Positions 1 through 9,123 of a DNA stretch of 64,000 nt are shown here, piece after piece (within the stretch, counting starts at the first letter, position 1; each line of letters opens with the position of its first letter). Source of the stretch: Segatella copri (GTDB lineage Bacteria; Bacteroidota; Bacteroidia; Bacteroidales; Bacteroidaceae); contig NZ_CP137557.1 in the NCBI RefSeq assembly GCF_019249655.2, forward strand, positions 1,237,001 through 1,301,000. Reading direction: 5' to 3'. The notes under the pieces were generated by a model. The model saw nothing but the letters and a program-made list of their open reading frames with translations, was not told the DNA's origin and did not search any database. The position numbers and the translations under genes are program-made.

Positions 1-199
1 TGCGCACATCCACACCATCCACCTCAATGCTGCCACTATCTGGCTTGTCGAGGGTACCGATAATCTGGAGAAGTGTGGTCTTGCCGGCACCACTAGGTCC
101 GACGATGCTTACCACCTCGCCCTTGTCAATATGCAGGTCGATGCCCTTAAGCACCTGCAGGGAGCCGAAGCTCTTGGTTATACCTTTTATATCAATCAT
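1..199 (-). CDS. ABC transporter ATP-binding protein, LolD-like (partial)
   Basis: This is the N-terminal 66 residues of an ABC ATPase whose remainder lies left of the window. The start is the ATG at 199, giving [12 protein letters not shown], a standard ABC opening. The Walker A motif GPSGAGKTT is visible at about residues 34-42, followed by [14 protein letters not shown], a spacing typical of the LolD/MacB class that powers lipoprotein release or efflux with an FtsX-like permease. A -7-like box (TAATTTTG, minus) sits at 226-233. The LolD assignment rests only on the N-terminal motif and is tentative; the ABC ATPase call is firm. Confidence 0.85.
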   Translation of the reverse strand, partial: MIDIKGITKSFGSLQVLKGIDLHIDKGEVVSIVGPSGAGKTTLLQIIGTLDKPDSGSIEVDGVDVR

Positions 200-284
200 T
201 TTCTTATTCAAAGTTATTTTGCAGGCAAAATTAAGCAAAATATTTGAAAATGCCTAATTTTAAGAGATAAAAAGAAATAAGTAG

Positions 285-333
285 AGATATAAAAAAACAA
301 AACGAGCCTTATTCTTGCAAATAAAGCTCGTTT
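285..333 (-). terminator. Intrinsic terminator after GH28 gene
   Basis: Arms AAACGAGC (300-307) and GCTCGTTT (326-333) form an 8-bp stem. Read on the minus strand, the stem is followed by a GTTTTTTT tract. It would end the GH106-GH105-GH28 transcript. Confidence 0.75.
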
Positions 334-373
334 CAGTACTCAATTCTGTATTACTTTCTATAAAATGTATGTG

Positions 374-1765
374 TTATTTCAACCCGTCGGCATCGCCTGT
401 GGTCTTCAATCCGTTGCTCTTGCTGCGAGGGGTGATATTCACTTTCTTTGCCATGGTGTTCTCGATGAGGCTGGCATCGAATGCCATTTTCTTGTCGGTG
501 CAGGTGATGTCTTCGAAGGTGAAATCCACCAGACGATACTTGTCGCTCTTGGCTACATCGAAGAAGTTGTCGCAATCCATCTGGATGTTCTTCATCGTGA
601 TGTTGTTGCACTGGCTCAACGGCATGTCCTTGCGGTCGCCCGGCTTGAAGAACTGGGTCCATGGGCGGATGACGAGGAAACTGCCTGTGATGCCCTGGAT
701 GTTATCCACCGTTACGTACTCGTAATGCTGAGGCGTATCAGGGCGCATCTTCAGCCAGAGCACGCGCTGTGCCTTATCCACCTTGATGTTGCGGAGCACA
801 ATGTTGCGGTCTTTCACACTTTCGCTGCCAAGAGTCAGACAGCCATGCACGGTTCCGTAATGGCAATTCTGGATGAGCACATTATATACCGGACCATTCT
901 CCAGTGCCTGGTCTGCCCAGGTTCCCTTACCGCCCTTGATGGCGATGGCATCATCGTTTACGCTCATGTAGCAGCCATCCACCAGCACATCGTGACAGAC
1001 ATCAATGTCGATGGCGTCGCTGCTTGGTGCCCGCATGCCACTGGTAGGGGCGAAGATGGTGCAGCCCAGGAAGCGGACGTGGTCGCAACGGTAGATGTGG
1101 TTGGTCCAGAACGGACTGTTCTGAATATGCACATCCTGCAAGGTTACGTTGCTGGAGTTGCTGATATAAACGAGACGAGGACGCTGTGCATCCTTGTTGG
1201 TACACTGTCGGTTCCAGGTGCGACGAATCCAGAACTCCTCCCAGTAGTGATAACCGTTTCCGTCGATGGTACCCGGACCGGCGATGGTGAAGCCATCACA
1301 TTTGTCGGCATTGATGAATGCCGAGAAGTATTTGCAGGTTTCGCCCTCGATGCGGGTTTCTACCACAGGGAAGTTGGCGATGCGGTCGCTTCCTTTCAGT
1401 TTTCCGCCTTCTGAAACATAGAGATGAGTCTTTGGCTTGAAGAAGAGGGCACCGCTCTGATAGGTTCCGGCAGGTACCACGATAACGCCACCGCCATCCT
1501 GGGCAGCACGGTCGATGACAGCCTGGATAGCCTTGGTCTGAATCAGGGTGCTATCCGCCTTTACACCATAGTCGGTGAGAACGTATTTCTTGCCCAGGGT
1601 ATCCACGTTCACCTTCTGGGCGTTGCTGAACCAGGCATCCATCTTTGTGCCATCAGGCCAAAGCTCGGTTTGTGCCTTCTTTGCTTTCTTCTGTTTCTTA
1701 GCGGCGTTGGCGCTTAGTGGCGAAAACGCCACCAGGCAAGCCATCAGCCAGATATATTTCTTCAT
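374..1765 (-). CDS. GH28 polygalacturonase / rhamnogalacturonan hydrolase
   Basis: This 463-aa secreted protein has a signal peptide ending around ANA-A (residue 21) and a basic linker, followed by a right-handed beta-helix typical of glycoside hydrolase family 28. Family signatures are visible: SSDAIDID near residue 250, NDDAIAIKGG near 273 (the paired catalytic aspartates), a HGC segment near 306, and RVLWLKMRP near 338 (the RIK-like motif). GH28 enzymes cut galacturonic-acid linkages in pectin, in either homogalacturonan or the RG-I backbone. The PL11, GH105, GH106 and rhamnose neighbours favour an RG-I substrate. It is the last gene of a minus-strand set with GH105 and GH106, 22 bp downstream of GH105. 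The family call is firm; the exact substrate is inferred. Confidence 0.9.
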   Translation of the reverse strand: MKKYIWLMACLVAFSPLSANAAKKQKKAKKAQTELWPDGTKMDAWFSNAQKVNVDTLGKKYVLTDYGVKADSTLIQTKAIQAVIDRAAQDGGGVIVVPAGTYQSGALFFKPKTHLYVSEGGKLKGSDRIANFPVVETRIEGETCKYFSAFINADKCDGFTIAGPGTIDGNGYHYWEEFWIRRTWNRQCTNKDAQRPRLVYISNSSNVTLQDVHIQNSPFWTNHIYRCDHVRFLGCTIFAPTSGMRAPSSDAIDIDVCHDVLVDGCYMSVNDDAIAIKGGKGTWADQALENGPVYNVLIQNCHYGTVHGCLTLGSESVKDRNIVLRNIKVDKAQRVLWLKMRPDTPQHYEYVTVDNIQGITGSFLVIRPWTQFFKPGDRKDMPLSQCNNITMKNIQMDCDNFFDVAKSDKYRLVDFTFEDITCTDKKMAFDASLIENTMAKKVNITPRSKSNGLKTTGDADGLK

Positions 1766-1787
1766 GATTTGTTTCTTTCTTACCTTT

Positions 1788-2915
1788 TTACTTTTTTACC
1801 TTTACAAGCTTGTAATACTCTGCAGCACCAAGTAGGAGGCAGCCTGTGCCGTAGTCCTCGAAGTCTGGGACTGATGTGAAGGTGACAGGCTGACCGGCTG
1901 CAGGATCCTTTCCTGTGCCCTGATTGTAGCCGATGAAGCCATCCTCGTGAACCGATGCGGCAAGCGCCTTCCATGCCTTGTCCATCGCCTTCTGATAGGT
2001 GGCTCTAGGAAGAATGCCCTGCTGAACACCCCATGCCATACCATAGAGAAAGAGACCAGTACCCGTCATTTCAGGACCGCCATAGTTGGCTGGACAAACG
2101 AGGCTCACGTTCCAGTAGCCATCTTCACGCTGGCATTTCAGGATAGCCTTACTCATCAAGATAAAGTCTTTTTTCAGATACTGATAGTATTTATCTTTCT
2201 TTGGCAAAGTCTCCATCACGCGGACCAGGGCAGCATATACCCAACCGTTGCCACGGCTCCAGTAGCAGTTGCTGCCATCCTTCTCCTTGTAAGGCGGCAC
2301 GTAGTCCTTGTCTCTCCACCAGAGACCTTCTTTCTTGTTGAAGAGGCCATTAGCCAGAGTATCACGGCTCCATTTATAGGAATTCATCGCATAATCCAGA
2401 TACTTGCGCTCACCGGTAATCTTGGCATACTTGGCGTAGACTGGCATCGCCATCTGGATAGCGTCAATCCAAGTCCAGTAGTTCACACGCTTGGTGCTCA
2501 TCTGGTGGTCCAGGTTCTCCTTCACCTTGCTCAAATCCTTCTTGCCGCCGGTCTGAACGTAGCGGTCCATGTAGGTTTGCTGGCAGCACTGGTTGTCGGC
2601 ATCGGTATCGTTCACGCTGCCACGGGCTGTCCACTTGTGGTAATCTGCCCATTTGTCGGTGTAGTCGAGATAGCGCTGCTGAGGGTCAATCTCGTAAAGC
2701 GCCATCAATCCCTCGTAATACACGGCACGGGTCCAGAGGTTGCTGGTGCGGATTTTCTTTACGAATGTGTCGAGAGTAGGGTCGCTATACTTCGCCATGA
2801 AGTAGTTGTTGGTGCGATGGGCTACCTCCAGAATTTCATTTTGCAATGCGTTCTGGGCTGATACAGAGGTCAGACCCAGGAGCATGAAGAGCGATGAAAA
2901 GATCAGTTTCTTCAT
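1788..2915 (-). CDS. GH105 unsaturated rhamnogalacturonyl hydrolase
   Basis: This 375-aa protein resembles YteR/YesR (GH105), which removes the unsaturated galacturonosyl residue left at the non-reducing end by rhamnogalacturonan lyases. I chose the ATG at 2915 because it begins a clean signal peptide (MKKLIFSSLF... ending SVSA-Q). The frame upstream runs through the end of the preceding gene and encodes low-quality sequence. Visible (alpha/alpha)6 features are WIDAIQMAMPVYAKYAK, which carries the likely catalytic Asp, and WSRGNGWVYAALVRVM. Length matches the family. It lies between GH106 and GH28 on the same strand and would act on products of the PL11 lyase encoded at 20262. Confidence 0.9.
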   Translation of the reverse strand: MKKLIFSSLFMLLGLTSVSAQNALQNEILEVAHRTNNYFMAKYSDPTLDTFVKKIRTSNLWTRAVYYEGLMALYEIDPQQRYLDYTDKWADYHKWTARGSVNDTDADNQCCQQTYMDRYVQTGGKKDLSKVKENLDHQMSTKRVNYWTWIDAIQMAMPVYAKYAKITGERKYLDYAMNSYKWSRDTLANGLFNKKEGLWWRDKDYVPPYKEKDGSNCYWSRGNGWVYAALVRVMETLPKKDKYYQYLKKDFILMSKAILKCQREDGYWNVSLVCPANYGGPEMTGTGLFLYGMAWGVQQGILPRATYQKAMDKAWKALAASVHEDGFIGYNQGTGKDPAAGQPVTFTSVPDFEDYGTGCLLLGAAEYYKLVKVKK

Positions 2916-2944
2916 TTGTCTTGTTATTAATGTTTGTTTATTAT

Positions 2945-5524
2945 TTATTTGATTTCCACGAGTTTCACGGTGCTGTTCAGACCGCTTGGCACAGGAGTCC
3001 ATTTCTCGTAGGTGGTCTTCTTGTAGTTGATGTCCACCACGTTGATTTCCTTCATCTTGCGCCACTTTACGCCTTGACGGTCCATTTCTGCGATGCGGTT
3101 GGCTGGCAGGTTGGTTACCTCGATGCGGAGGGTATTCTTGCCCTTTACCAGCTTGTCCTGGCAGTTGAGGATGTAAGGCACAGCCCAGGCACAACCCACG
3201 TACTCGCCGTTGATATAGACACGAGCACTCTCGCGAACATCACCCAGGTCGATGGCCCACTGCTTCTTGGCATCGTCCTTCGACAGCTTGATGGTGGTTT
3301 CATAAACACCAGTTCCCATCATCACCTTCGTCTTGTCGCTGAGACCTTCCCAAGACTTTACGCCCTTCAGGTTGAAGGTTTCGTCTACCTTTGGAGCATC
3401 CTCGATGAACGACAGTTTCCAGGAATTTGCGGTCAGGTCGATGGTCTTGCTATCCGTAGCAGCGATGGCTTCCTTGCCGCCCACCTTCACGTTAGAACCG
3501 AGCTTCCATTCATTCACTGGTTTGTTTGATGTGATGAGGATGCGGCTCTCGCCACTCTTCAGGTTCAGCTGGATGCCCTTGTCACCGATGGCAGCCTCGT
3601 GGTATTCGCCCGTCATAGGGTTGTACCAGATGCCATGCTTCTCGTTCACGGCCAATGCCACGCTAGAGGCGATGTCCTTGCTGGTGAGGTTGGCGATGAA
3701 GTAATGATGACCGATGCTGTTGGCACGTCGAATCATCTTCAAGCCCAGGTTCTTTCTCATCAGTTCCGGTTTTGCCGCCTGTTCCATTGCCTTGATATTA
3801 TCGCCCTTGATAATCTTGGCGCCTTGTGATTTCAATTCTGATATGTGCTCAATCACATCGCTTGGCATGATGTTGTTGCCAGGAATGATGATACCCTTGT
3901 ATCGGGTTCCGGCAGCCGTTTCAATCATACCGTTCTTAAAGGTACACGTGCGAAGGTACTTGTCGCTGATGTAATCGCAGTCGAATCCTGCCTTGTCGAT
4001 GTCGAGAATCACCTTGATAAACTCCGGTGCCTTCTTCGCCATACTGTGGATATCGAATTGCATCAGCCAGTTTTTGGTATCCTTGCGCCACATATCTCTT
4101 ACTGGCAGATAAACCAGGAAATCATTGTCTGGCTGTCCCCACTGCAGATAGGTTTGGCAGTTGGTGATGTATTTCATCAGTTCCGGAGCGTCGCGCCAGA
4201 TGCTGTTGGTAGGACTCATATCTACCGAAGCATAGAACTTCCAGCCTGGCCATGGATCGTTCTTAGGCGAATAGGCGGTGCCATGGAAGAACATGTGGTT
4301 TACTCCGGCGCAGAACATCAGGTCCATATCCGGTTTCATCTGGCTCAGGGAAGTGCTGAAGTGCTCGGTGAGCCAGGTGAAGGTTTCGCTGGATGTATAT
4401 TTCTTTCCGGTGATGTGCGCAGCCGATGGAGCATATTTCAGCATGCTGAGGTCGCTGAAGTTAGGACGGGTCTTGCCCGGATCCTTGCGCAGCCCCTTGA
4501 TGCCGAAGTCGGTCAGTCCGAAGCCTTCAATTTCCGGAATGTCAACGGCTGCATAGCAGTCGATGAGGTTGGCTGGTGAACCGTGTGCCTGGTTGCGGGT
4601 GATGGCACCACGCTTGTTTGCCCATTTGGTCCACTGTTCGGTGAAGTTATGGAGCAGCATGTCGCCCAGGGTTTCACGGTAATCGCTTACCACCCCAGCA
4701 TCGCCATCAAGGAACTCTGGGAACTTATCCTGCAGCTTGTATCCGTGATATTTCTCGAATTCTGTCAGGAGGTTAGGCGTCCAGTTGGCGCCATACACCT
4801 CGTAGCTGTCATTGAAGAAGGTATGCGGATATGGAGCCTTCGATGCTACGAAGGCGCTGTCGATGTGGTGCAGGTAATTCGCCACGGCAGTAGAGTCGAA
4901 GTGGTCGATAACGTATCCTTCTCCGCCCGGAGCCGCACGCTTCACCTTCTGTCGTGTGCGGCTTTCATAGAGAGCGATGACGCGTTTCTTGTATTTTTCA
5001 CCCTCCACAGGGAATGCCTTGATGACCTTCAGTTTGGCGAAGGCACGTTCTTTCTGTGGCACGTTGAATTCTATCTCCATCAGTTTCTGCTTCACATCCA
5101 CGATGGTATCTACGAACACCGCCTTGCATGCCGCCTCGCTGATAGGCACCCAAGGACCTCCGAAAGGCCAGCCTGTTCCGGTGGCCATATCCGTCTCGAT
5201 GCCCACCTGCTTGTTTTCCTTCTCCACGAACTTGAGCATGTCCATCCATTTAGGCGAGAGATAAGGGATATCGTTCTTGTCGTTGCCCTGCACACCATAG
5301 AGTGGTGTGATTTCCACGGCACCGATGCCCGCCTTGGCGTATTCGTCAAGGTTCCACTTCAGGTTTTCCTTATCTACGGCAGATCCCATCCACCACCATC
5401 TTACGCCTGGTTTGGCTTCCTGCGTAGGGGTAGGGAGGAACTGAGCCTGGCAGTTGAGTGACGACATCAATGCCATGGCAAAGGATAATCCTATGAATTT
5501 ATATTTTTGTTTCTTGTTCATCAT
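2945..5524 (-). CDS. GH106 alpha-L-rhamnosidase
   Basis: This 859-aa secreted enzyme carries the GH106 opening: RWWWMG at residues 42-47, then a helix and AGIGAVEITPLYG. The signal peptide follows MMNKKQKYKFIG, so the ATG at 5524 is preferred over one 14 codons upstream. The last ~150 residues form a galactose-binding-like beta-sandwich with the DLGDVRESARVYINGEYVG pattern common to GH2 and GH106 proteins. GH106 enzymes release terminal alpha-L-rhamnose from RG-I or RG-II side chains, feeding the rha genes. It is the first gene of the GH106-GH105-GH28 set, separated from the upstream GH2 by a strong terminator. Two near-identical 22-bp copies lie in its leader. Confidence 0.88.
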   Translation of the reverse strand: MMNKKQKYKFIGLSFAMALMSSLNCQAQFLPTPTQEAKPGVRWWWMGSAVDKENLKWNLDEYAKAGIGAVEITPLYGVQGNDKNDIPYLSPKWMDMLKFVEKENKQVGIETDMATGTGWPFGGPWVPISEAACKAVFVDTIVDVKQKLMEIEFNVPQKERAFAKLKVIKAFPVEGEKYKKRVIALYESRTRQKVKRAAPGGEGYVIDHFDSTAVANYLHHIDSAFVASKAPYPHTFFNDSYEVYGANWTPNLLTEFEKYHGYKLQDKFPEFLDGDAGVVSDYRETLGDMLLHNFTEQWTKWANKRGAITRNQAHGSPANLIDCYAAVDIPEIEGFGLTDFGIKGLRKDPGKTRPNFSDLSMLKYAPSAAHITGKKYTSSETFTWLTEHFSTSLSQMKPDMDLMFCAGVNHMFFHGTAYSPKNDPWPGWKFYASVDMSPTNSIWRDAPELMKYITNCQTYLQWGQPDNDFLVYLPVRDMWRKDTKNWLMQFDIHSMAKKAPEFIKVILDIDKAGFDCDYISDKYLRTCTFKNGMIETAAGTRYKGIIIPGNNIMPSDVIEHISELKSQGAKIIKGDNIKAMEQAAKPELMRKNLGLKMIRRANSIGHHYFIANLTSKDIASSVALAVNEKHGIWYNPMTGEYHEAAIGDKGIQLNLKSGESRILITSNKPVNEWKLGSNVKVGGKEAIAATDSKTIDLTANSWKLSFIEDAPKVDETFNLKGVKSWEGLSDKTKVMMGTGVYETTIKLSKDDAKKQWAIDLGDVRESARVYINGEYVGCAWAVPYILNCQDKLVKGKNTLRIEVTNLPANRIAEMDRQGVKWRKMKEINVVDINYKKTTYEKWTPVPSGLNSTVKLVEIK

Positions 5525-5558
5525 ATTGATGGCTTTTAAGTTTATCTTATTGATTATT

Positions 5559-5603
5559 AACTTCAATGTTTATTACTTCGTAACTTCAATGTTTGTTACT
5601 TCG
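5559..5603. repeat. Tandem 22-bp duplication in GH106 leader
   Basis: Two copies of AACTTCAATGTTT(A/G)TTACTTCG lie at 5559-5580 and 5582-5603, differing by one base. They sit between the putative -7 box at 5608-5615 and the GH106 start, so they would be transcribed as part of the 5' leader. Confidence 0.8.
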
Positions 5604-5607
5604 GTTG

Positions 5608-5615
5608 CAAAGATA
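5608..5615 (-). promoter_or_regulatory. Bacteroidetes -7 box for GH106-GH105-GH28
   Basis: TATCTTTG on the minus strand matches TAnnTTTG and lies 84-91 bp upstream of the GH106 start. No convincing -33 TTTG is seen at the expected 19-21 bp spacing, so activation by a regulator such as the HTCS is plausible. Confidence 0.5.
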
Positions 5616-5710
5616 ATGAAAAATACTCAATTATATCTGTCTTATGGTCCTTAAAAATGTAAAATAGTACAAATTGCTAGGTATTTTGCCAAAAAGTCAA
5701 GGAATTGCAC

Positions 5711-5757
5711 ACAAAAGAAAGCTAGTTGCCCAACAAAGGCAACTAGCTTTCTTTTTT
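5711..5757. terminator. Strong bidirectional-type terminator after GH2
   Basis: A long perfect stem pairs the AGAAAGCTAGTTGCC arm (5716-5730) with its complement (5738-5752) around a 7-nt loop. T-rich sequence flanks both sides. It separates the GH2 gene at 5801-8833 from the GH106 set, indicating separate transcription units. Confidence 0.85.
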
Positions 5758-5800
5758 AATAAACTCTCCTGCTATTTATTCTTTTTATTCTTCTTATTCT

Positions 5801-8800
5801 TCAGAAAAACAATCTCTTCTTATTCTTCAGAAAATCAATCTCTACGATTCTCAATACCGGTTTGCCCTTCTTGATTCCTATGAAATCGAGGGTGCTTGCC
5901 TTGCCGCCCGCCAGCTCCTTGGTGTCGCTGAGCTGGGTCTTGCTCTTGGCATCGCCTATCATCCTGATGGTGATGTCCTTTGCCTTCACTGGTTTGTCGA
6001 TATTGATGTGAACATAGCCGAGGCAGGCATAGGTATAACCCTCCCAGACCTTCTTCTTGCCGGCAAAGATGGCGAGCGGATACATCTTGTCTCTCCATCC
6101 CGTGAGCTTTACGGTGATTTCATCCACCATCTCTTTCTTGGCAAACTGATAGGTAATCCATGCATTCTCAGGTTTGCCATCGCTCTTCCATTCTGTGGTC
6201 TCATCGTCATCGAAAGATTTCTGGGCATTTTCCTGGTTTACGCCAGCCACGGCACCGGTGATGTCGATGGTCTCCTTGATATCGGTATAGGATGGGGTAG
6301 ATGGAGTCTCACCACGGGAGAGATCTCCCTTTAGAGTCATCTGAGGCAAATAGTGTTCGATATCTACCTTGTTTGTCTTTAAATCGATGCTTGCCACGCC
6401 CTTGATGCCATCAGCACCAGCGCAAATCTTGATATCGCCAGGATTTACGGTACTGCGTATAAGAACTCTGTTCACGCCGCATTCTACAGGTAAATCAATC
6501 ATTCCGATATAATTGTCAAAGGTGTTGTCGCTATCTGTAGAGTCCAAATCCTCGTTAGGAGTTGCCAATCCGCCAATCCATTCCATTTCGCCCTGATAGT
6601 TGAAGTGGATGGTGCGGTTATCGAGTGGACAGCGTCTGCCCTGCTTATCAACCACCTCTACCTGGATGAGCGCCATGTCGGCACCGTCAGCCTTGAAACC
6701 TTCCGGGTTCTGGATGCTGGTGAGCTTGATGTGATGAGGCTTGCCCGCAGTTTCGATGGCATATCGGCTTGACTCTTTCCTGATTTTTGAATCTTTAGAA
6801 TTCTTATCTGCATGATTGTATGTATAGGCCACAGCCTCAATCTTGCCTGCCTCGAAAGGTACATTCTTCCAGGTGAAAAGCCACTGGTTGCTGCGCTCGC
6901 CCATGCCCAGACTCTTGCCGTTGACGAAGAGTTCTACCTCGTCGCCGGTACTTACCACATATTCTGTCTGCTTGATGGTTCCTGGTTTGTAGTTCCAGTG
7001 CCCTACGATATAGGTGGCATCTTTTTCAGGAGATACCCAGCCATTCCACATTACCTGATGAGCAAAGAAGGCATCCTTCGGGATGCGCATCGCATCGGTC
7101 ACACCGCTCGAACGGTAGTTTGCCTCACCACGATGATGGGTGTTGGTATCCGAGAAGATGATCTTGGTACCGCCATCGCTTACTCGTTTGCCAGTGCCCG
7201 GACGCTCCTGCCAGTATTCGAACCAGCGCTCTACCATGCTTGCTGCAAAGGTATCCATGTTGTGATTGTATTCGAAGGCTGGCTTGCCACGATACAATGG
7301 TCCGTCGCCTTCCTTATGGTAAGGATAGCTCTGCTCATCCCAGTATTTACGCAAACCCTCGTCGCGATGATACTCCATCGACCACATCGGGTGCTTCTTG
7401 CTCTTGTTGATGTAAAGCATCTCGCCGCCATATTCAGCCTCGTTGATGTTGAGCATCTCTCGGCTGCCGCTGGCTCTGCCACCGTGAGGGTCGAACTCAT
7501 CGCGGATGGCTTTCATCTGTAGCATGTGCTTGCGGCTCACGCCCTTGTTTCCGCTTTCATAGAAGATGATGCTAGGGTTGTTGCGGTTGTAAATGATGGC
7601 TTCCTTCATCAGTTCCAGGCGCTGTTCCCATCTGCGGTCGAAGACATCCTTCTCTGCATCACCTGCTGGCATCGCCTGAATCAGTCCCACACGGTCGCAG
7701 CTCTCGATATCCTGTTTCCAAGGGCAGACGTGCATCCAGCGAACCAGGTTGCCGCCCGATTCTACCATCAGTCTGTTACTGTAGTCGCTCAACCAGGCAG
7801 GAACGCTCATACCCACGCCAGGCCACTCGTTGGAGGTGCGCTGCGCATAGCCGTGCATCATGATGGCACGGTCGTTGAGGTAGAACTTGCCTTCACCGAA
7901 CTGGGTCTTGCGGAAACCGGTCTTGGTGATGACATCGTCTATCTTGCTGCCGTCATCCGCCTTTAGAAGAGTCTTCACGGTGTAGAGATATCCATATCCC
8001 CAGCTCCAGAAGTGGGCGTTGTTCAGGAGTCCGCTCACCTTTACAGTCTTGGTTTCGCCTGGTTTCAAGGTATATCTTTCGCCCTCAAAATGGCCTACTT
8101 CCTTGCCGTCAGCGTCCAGAATCTTGGCGAAGAAACGGAAAGAGCGAGACTTGGAATCCTCATTCCTTACCTGCGATTCTGCATTTACCGTTACCTTCTT
8201 TCCCGCAATATCATAGTTGCTGCCATAGATATAGATACCTGTGGTCTTAAGATTATTGTAGAGCGGAAGAGTCTGGTAGAGTTTGTCGGTGATGTGGAGG
8301 AACACATTCTTTGGAATACCGCCATAGTTGGCATTGAAGTTCTTGTCGTTCCACTGGAAACGCTGACCGCTGGTACGCTCACGATAGTTCCAGGAGTTAT
8401 CCACACGTACGGCTATGACATTTTCACCTTTTATAATATAAGGTGTCAGGTCGAATCCGCTTGCCATCACACCATTCTCGGTATATCCCACTTTCTTGCC
8501 ATTGAGCCAGATGTCGGCACCGAAGCGCACGCCCTCAAACTCGATGAAATACTTGCGGTCGCCCACTTCCTGGATATGGAAGTGCTTGCGATACCACGTG
8601 ATGGTGTCGCTGAGGTGTTCGATAGAAACCTTGAACGCTTCTTTCTCGTTGAAGGCACGAGGCAGCGTAATCTGTTTCCAACCGGCATCCTTGTAGTTTG
8701 CCTGTTCTGCTCCCGGGAAGTCGCCCACCTTGAGCAACCATCCTCCATTGAAATTGAGTTTTGTCCTTTCTACTGCATACATCTGGCATAGCGAGATGAA

Positions 8801-8833
8801 AGCGAGTAGAAGCAGAAATAGTCTTTTTCTCAT
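5801..8833 (-). CDS. GH2-family glycosidase with altered acid/base site and C-terminal F5/8-type domain
   Basis: This 1010-aa secreted protein has a signal peptide ending near QMYA (residue 20). A GH2 sugar-binding domain follows (WYRKHFHI, FEGVRFGADIWLNGKKVG), then Ig-like and TIM-barrel domains, a GH2 C-terminal domain (TGDEVELFVNGKSLG), and a last ~130 residues resembling an F5/8 type C module (DDDETTEWKSDGKPENAWITYQF). In most GH2 enzymes the acid/base Glu lies in a GNE motif. Here the aligned stretch near residue 420-426 reads FYESGNKG, with Lys in that place and a Glu four residues earlier. A candidate nucleophile is in WSMEYHRD near 485. Context suggests a beta-galactosidase-like role on RG-I side chains, but specificity and mechanism are uncertain. 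Confidence 0.82.
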   Translation of the reverse strand: MRKRLFLLLLAFISLCQMYAVERTKLNFNGGWLLKVGDFPGAEQANYKDAGWKQITLPRAFNEKEAFKVSIEHLSDTITWYRKHFHIQEVGDRKYFIEFEGVRFGADIWLNGKKVGYTENGVMASGFDLTPYIIKGENVIAVRVDNSWNYRERTSGQRFQWNDKNFNANYGGIPKNVFLHITDKLYQTLPLYNNLKTTGIYIYGSNYDIAGKKVTVNAESQVRNEDSKSRSFRFFAKILDADGKEVGHFEGERYTLKPGETKTVKVSGLLNNAHFWSWGYGYLYTVKTLLKADDGSKIDDVITKTGFRKTQFGEGKFYLNDRAIMMHGYAQRTSNEWPGVGMSVPAWLSDYSNRLMVESGGNLVRWMHVCPWKQDIESCDRVGLIQAMPAGDAEKDVFDRRWEQRLELMKEAIIYNRNNPSIIFYESGNKGVSRKHMLQMKAIRDEFDPHGGRASGSREMLNINEAEYGGEMLYINKSKKHPMWSMEYHRDEGLRKYWDEQSYPYHKEGDGPLYRGKPAFEYNHNMDTFAASMVERWFEYWQERPGTGKRVSDGGTKIIFSDTNTHHRGEANYRSSGVTDAMRIPKDAFFAHQVMWNGWVSPEKDATYIVGHWNYKPGTIKQTEYVVSTGDEVELFVNGKSLGMGERSNQWLFTWKNVPFEAGKIEAVAYTYNHADKNSKDSKIRKESSRYAIETAGKPHHIKLTSIQNPEGFKADGADMALIQVEVVDKQGRRCPLDNRTIHFNYQGEMEWIGGLATPNEDLDSTDSDNTFDNYIGMIDLPVECGVNRVLIRSTVNPGDIKICAGADGIKGVASIDLKTNKVDIEHYLPQMTLKGDLSRGETPSTPSYTDIKETIDITGAVAGVNQENAQKSFDDDETTEWKSDGKPENAWITYQFAKKEMVDEITVKLTGWRDKMYPLAIFAGKKKVWEGYTYACLGYVHINIDKPVKAKDITIRMIGDAKSKTQLSDTKELAGGKASTLDFIGIKKGKPVLRIVEIDFLKNKKRLFF

Positions 8834-8891
8834 TCTACTGATGTTTTGATTGTTTTGTTGCGTTATTTATTATTGCGATGTTATTGTGATG

Positions 8892-8899
8892 CAAAATTA
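8892..8899 (-). promoter_or_regulatory. -7 box for GH2 gene
   Basis: TAATTTTG on the minus strand lies ~60 bp upstream of the GH2 start at 8833. The divergent interval 8834-9123 also carries the rhaD promoter. No clear -33 element is seen. Confidence 0.5.
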
Positions 8900-9078
8900 C
8901 GAAAAATATCCGATGTTTTTTTGTTTTTCCATTCAAAATTTTGTGTTTTTGTCCGCCATTTGTTTTTAGGGGATGATGGAAGATAGAAAGCCTCTTCTGT
9001 AATCAGTAAATGATGCAAAGATGCCAAATGTCATAGCAGAAATATCAAAAGAATAGGGTGAATATGGGGGAAAATGAT

Positions 9079-9086
9079 TACTTTTG
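9079..9086 (+). promoter_or_regulatory. -7 box for rhaD
   Basis: TACTTTTG matches TAnnTTTG, 38 bp upstream of the rhaD ATG at 9124. It is followed by TTGCAGCA, also seen after the putative -7 box of the PL11 gene (20225-20232). Confidence 0.6.
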
Positions 9087-9123
9087 CAGCAGAAATTTTA
9101 AACAAGCTAATAACAAGATTATT

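Noticed and set aside
365..1414. A 349-codon plus-strand frame opposite GH28
   Set aside because: Antisense to a clear secreted GH28 with motifs; the translated sequence has no family features. Several similar long antisense frames (1947-2861, 4583-5461, 6812-7522, 16177-17193, 22450-23925) are shadows of real genes for the same reason.
2916..3194. N-terminal extension of GH105
   Set aside because: In-frame codons upstream of 2915 overlap GH106 in another frame and encode no signal or domain.
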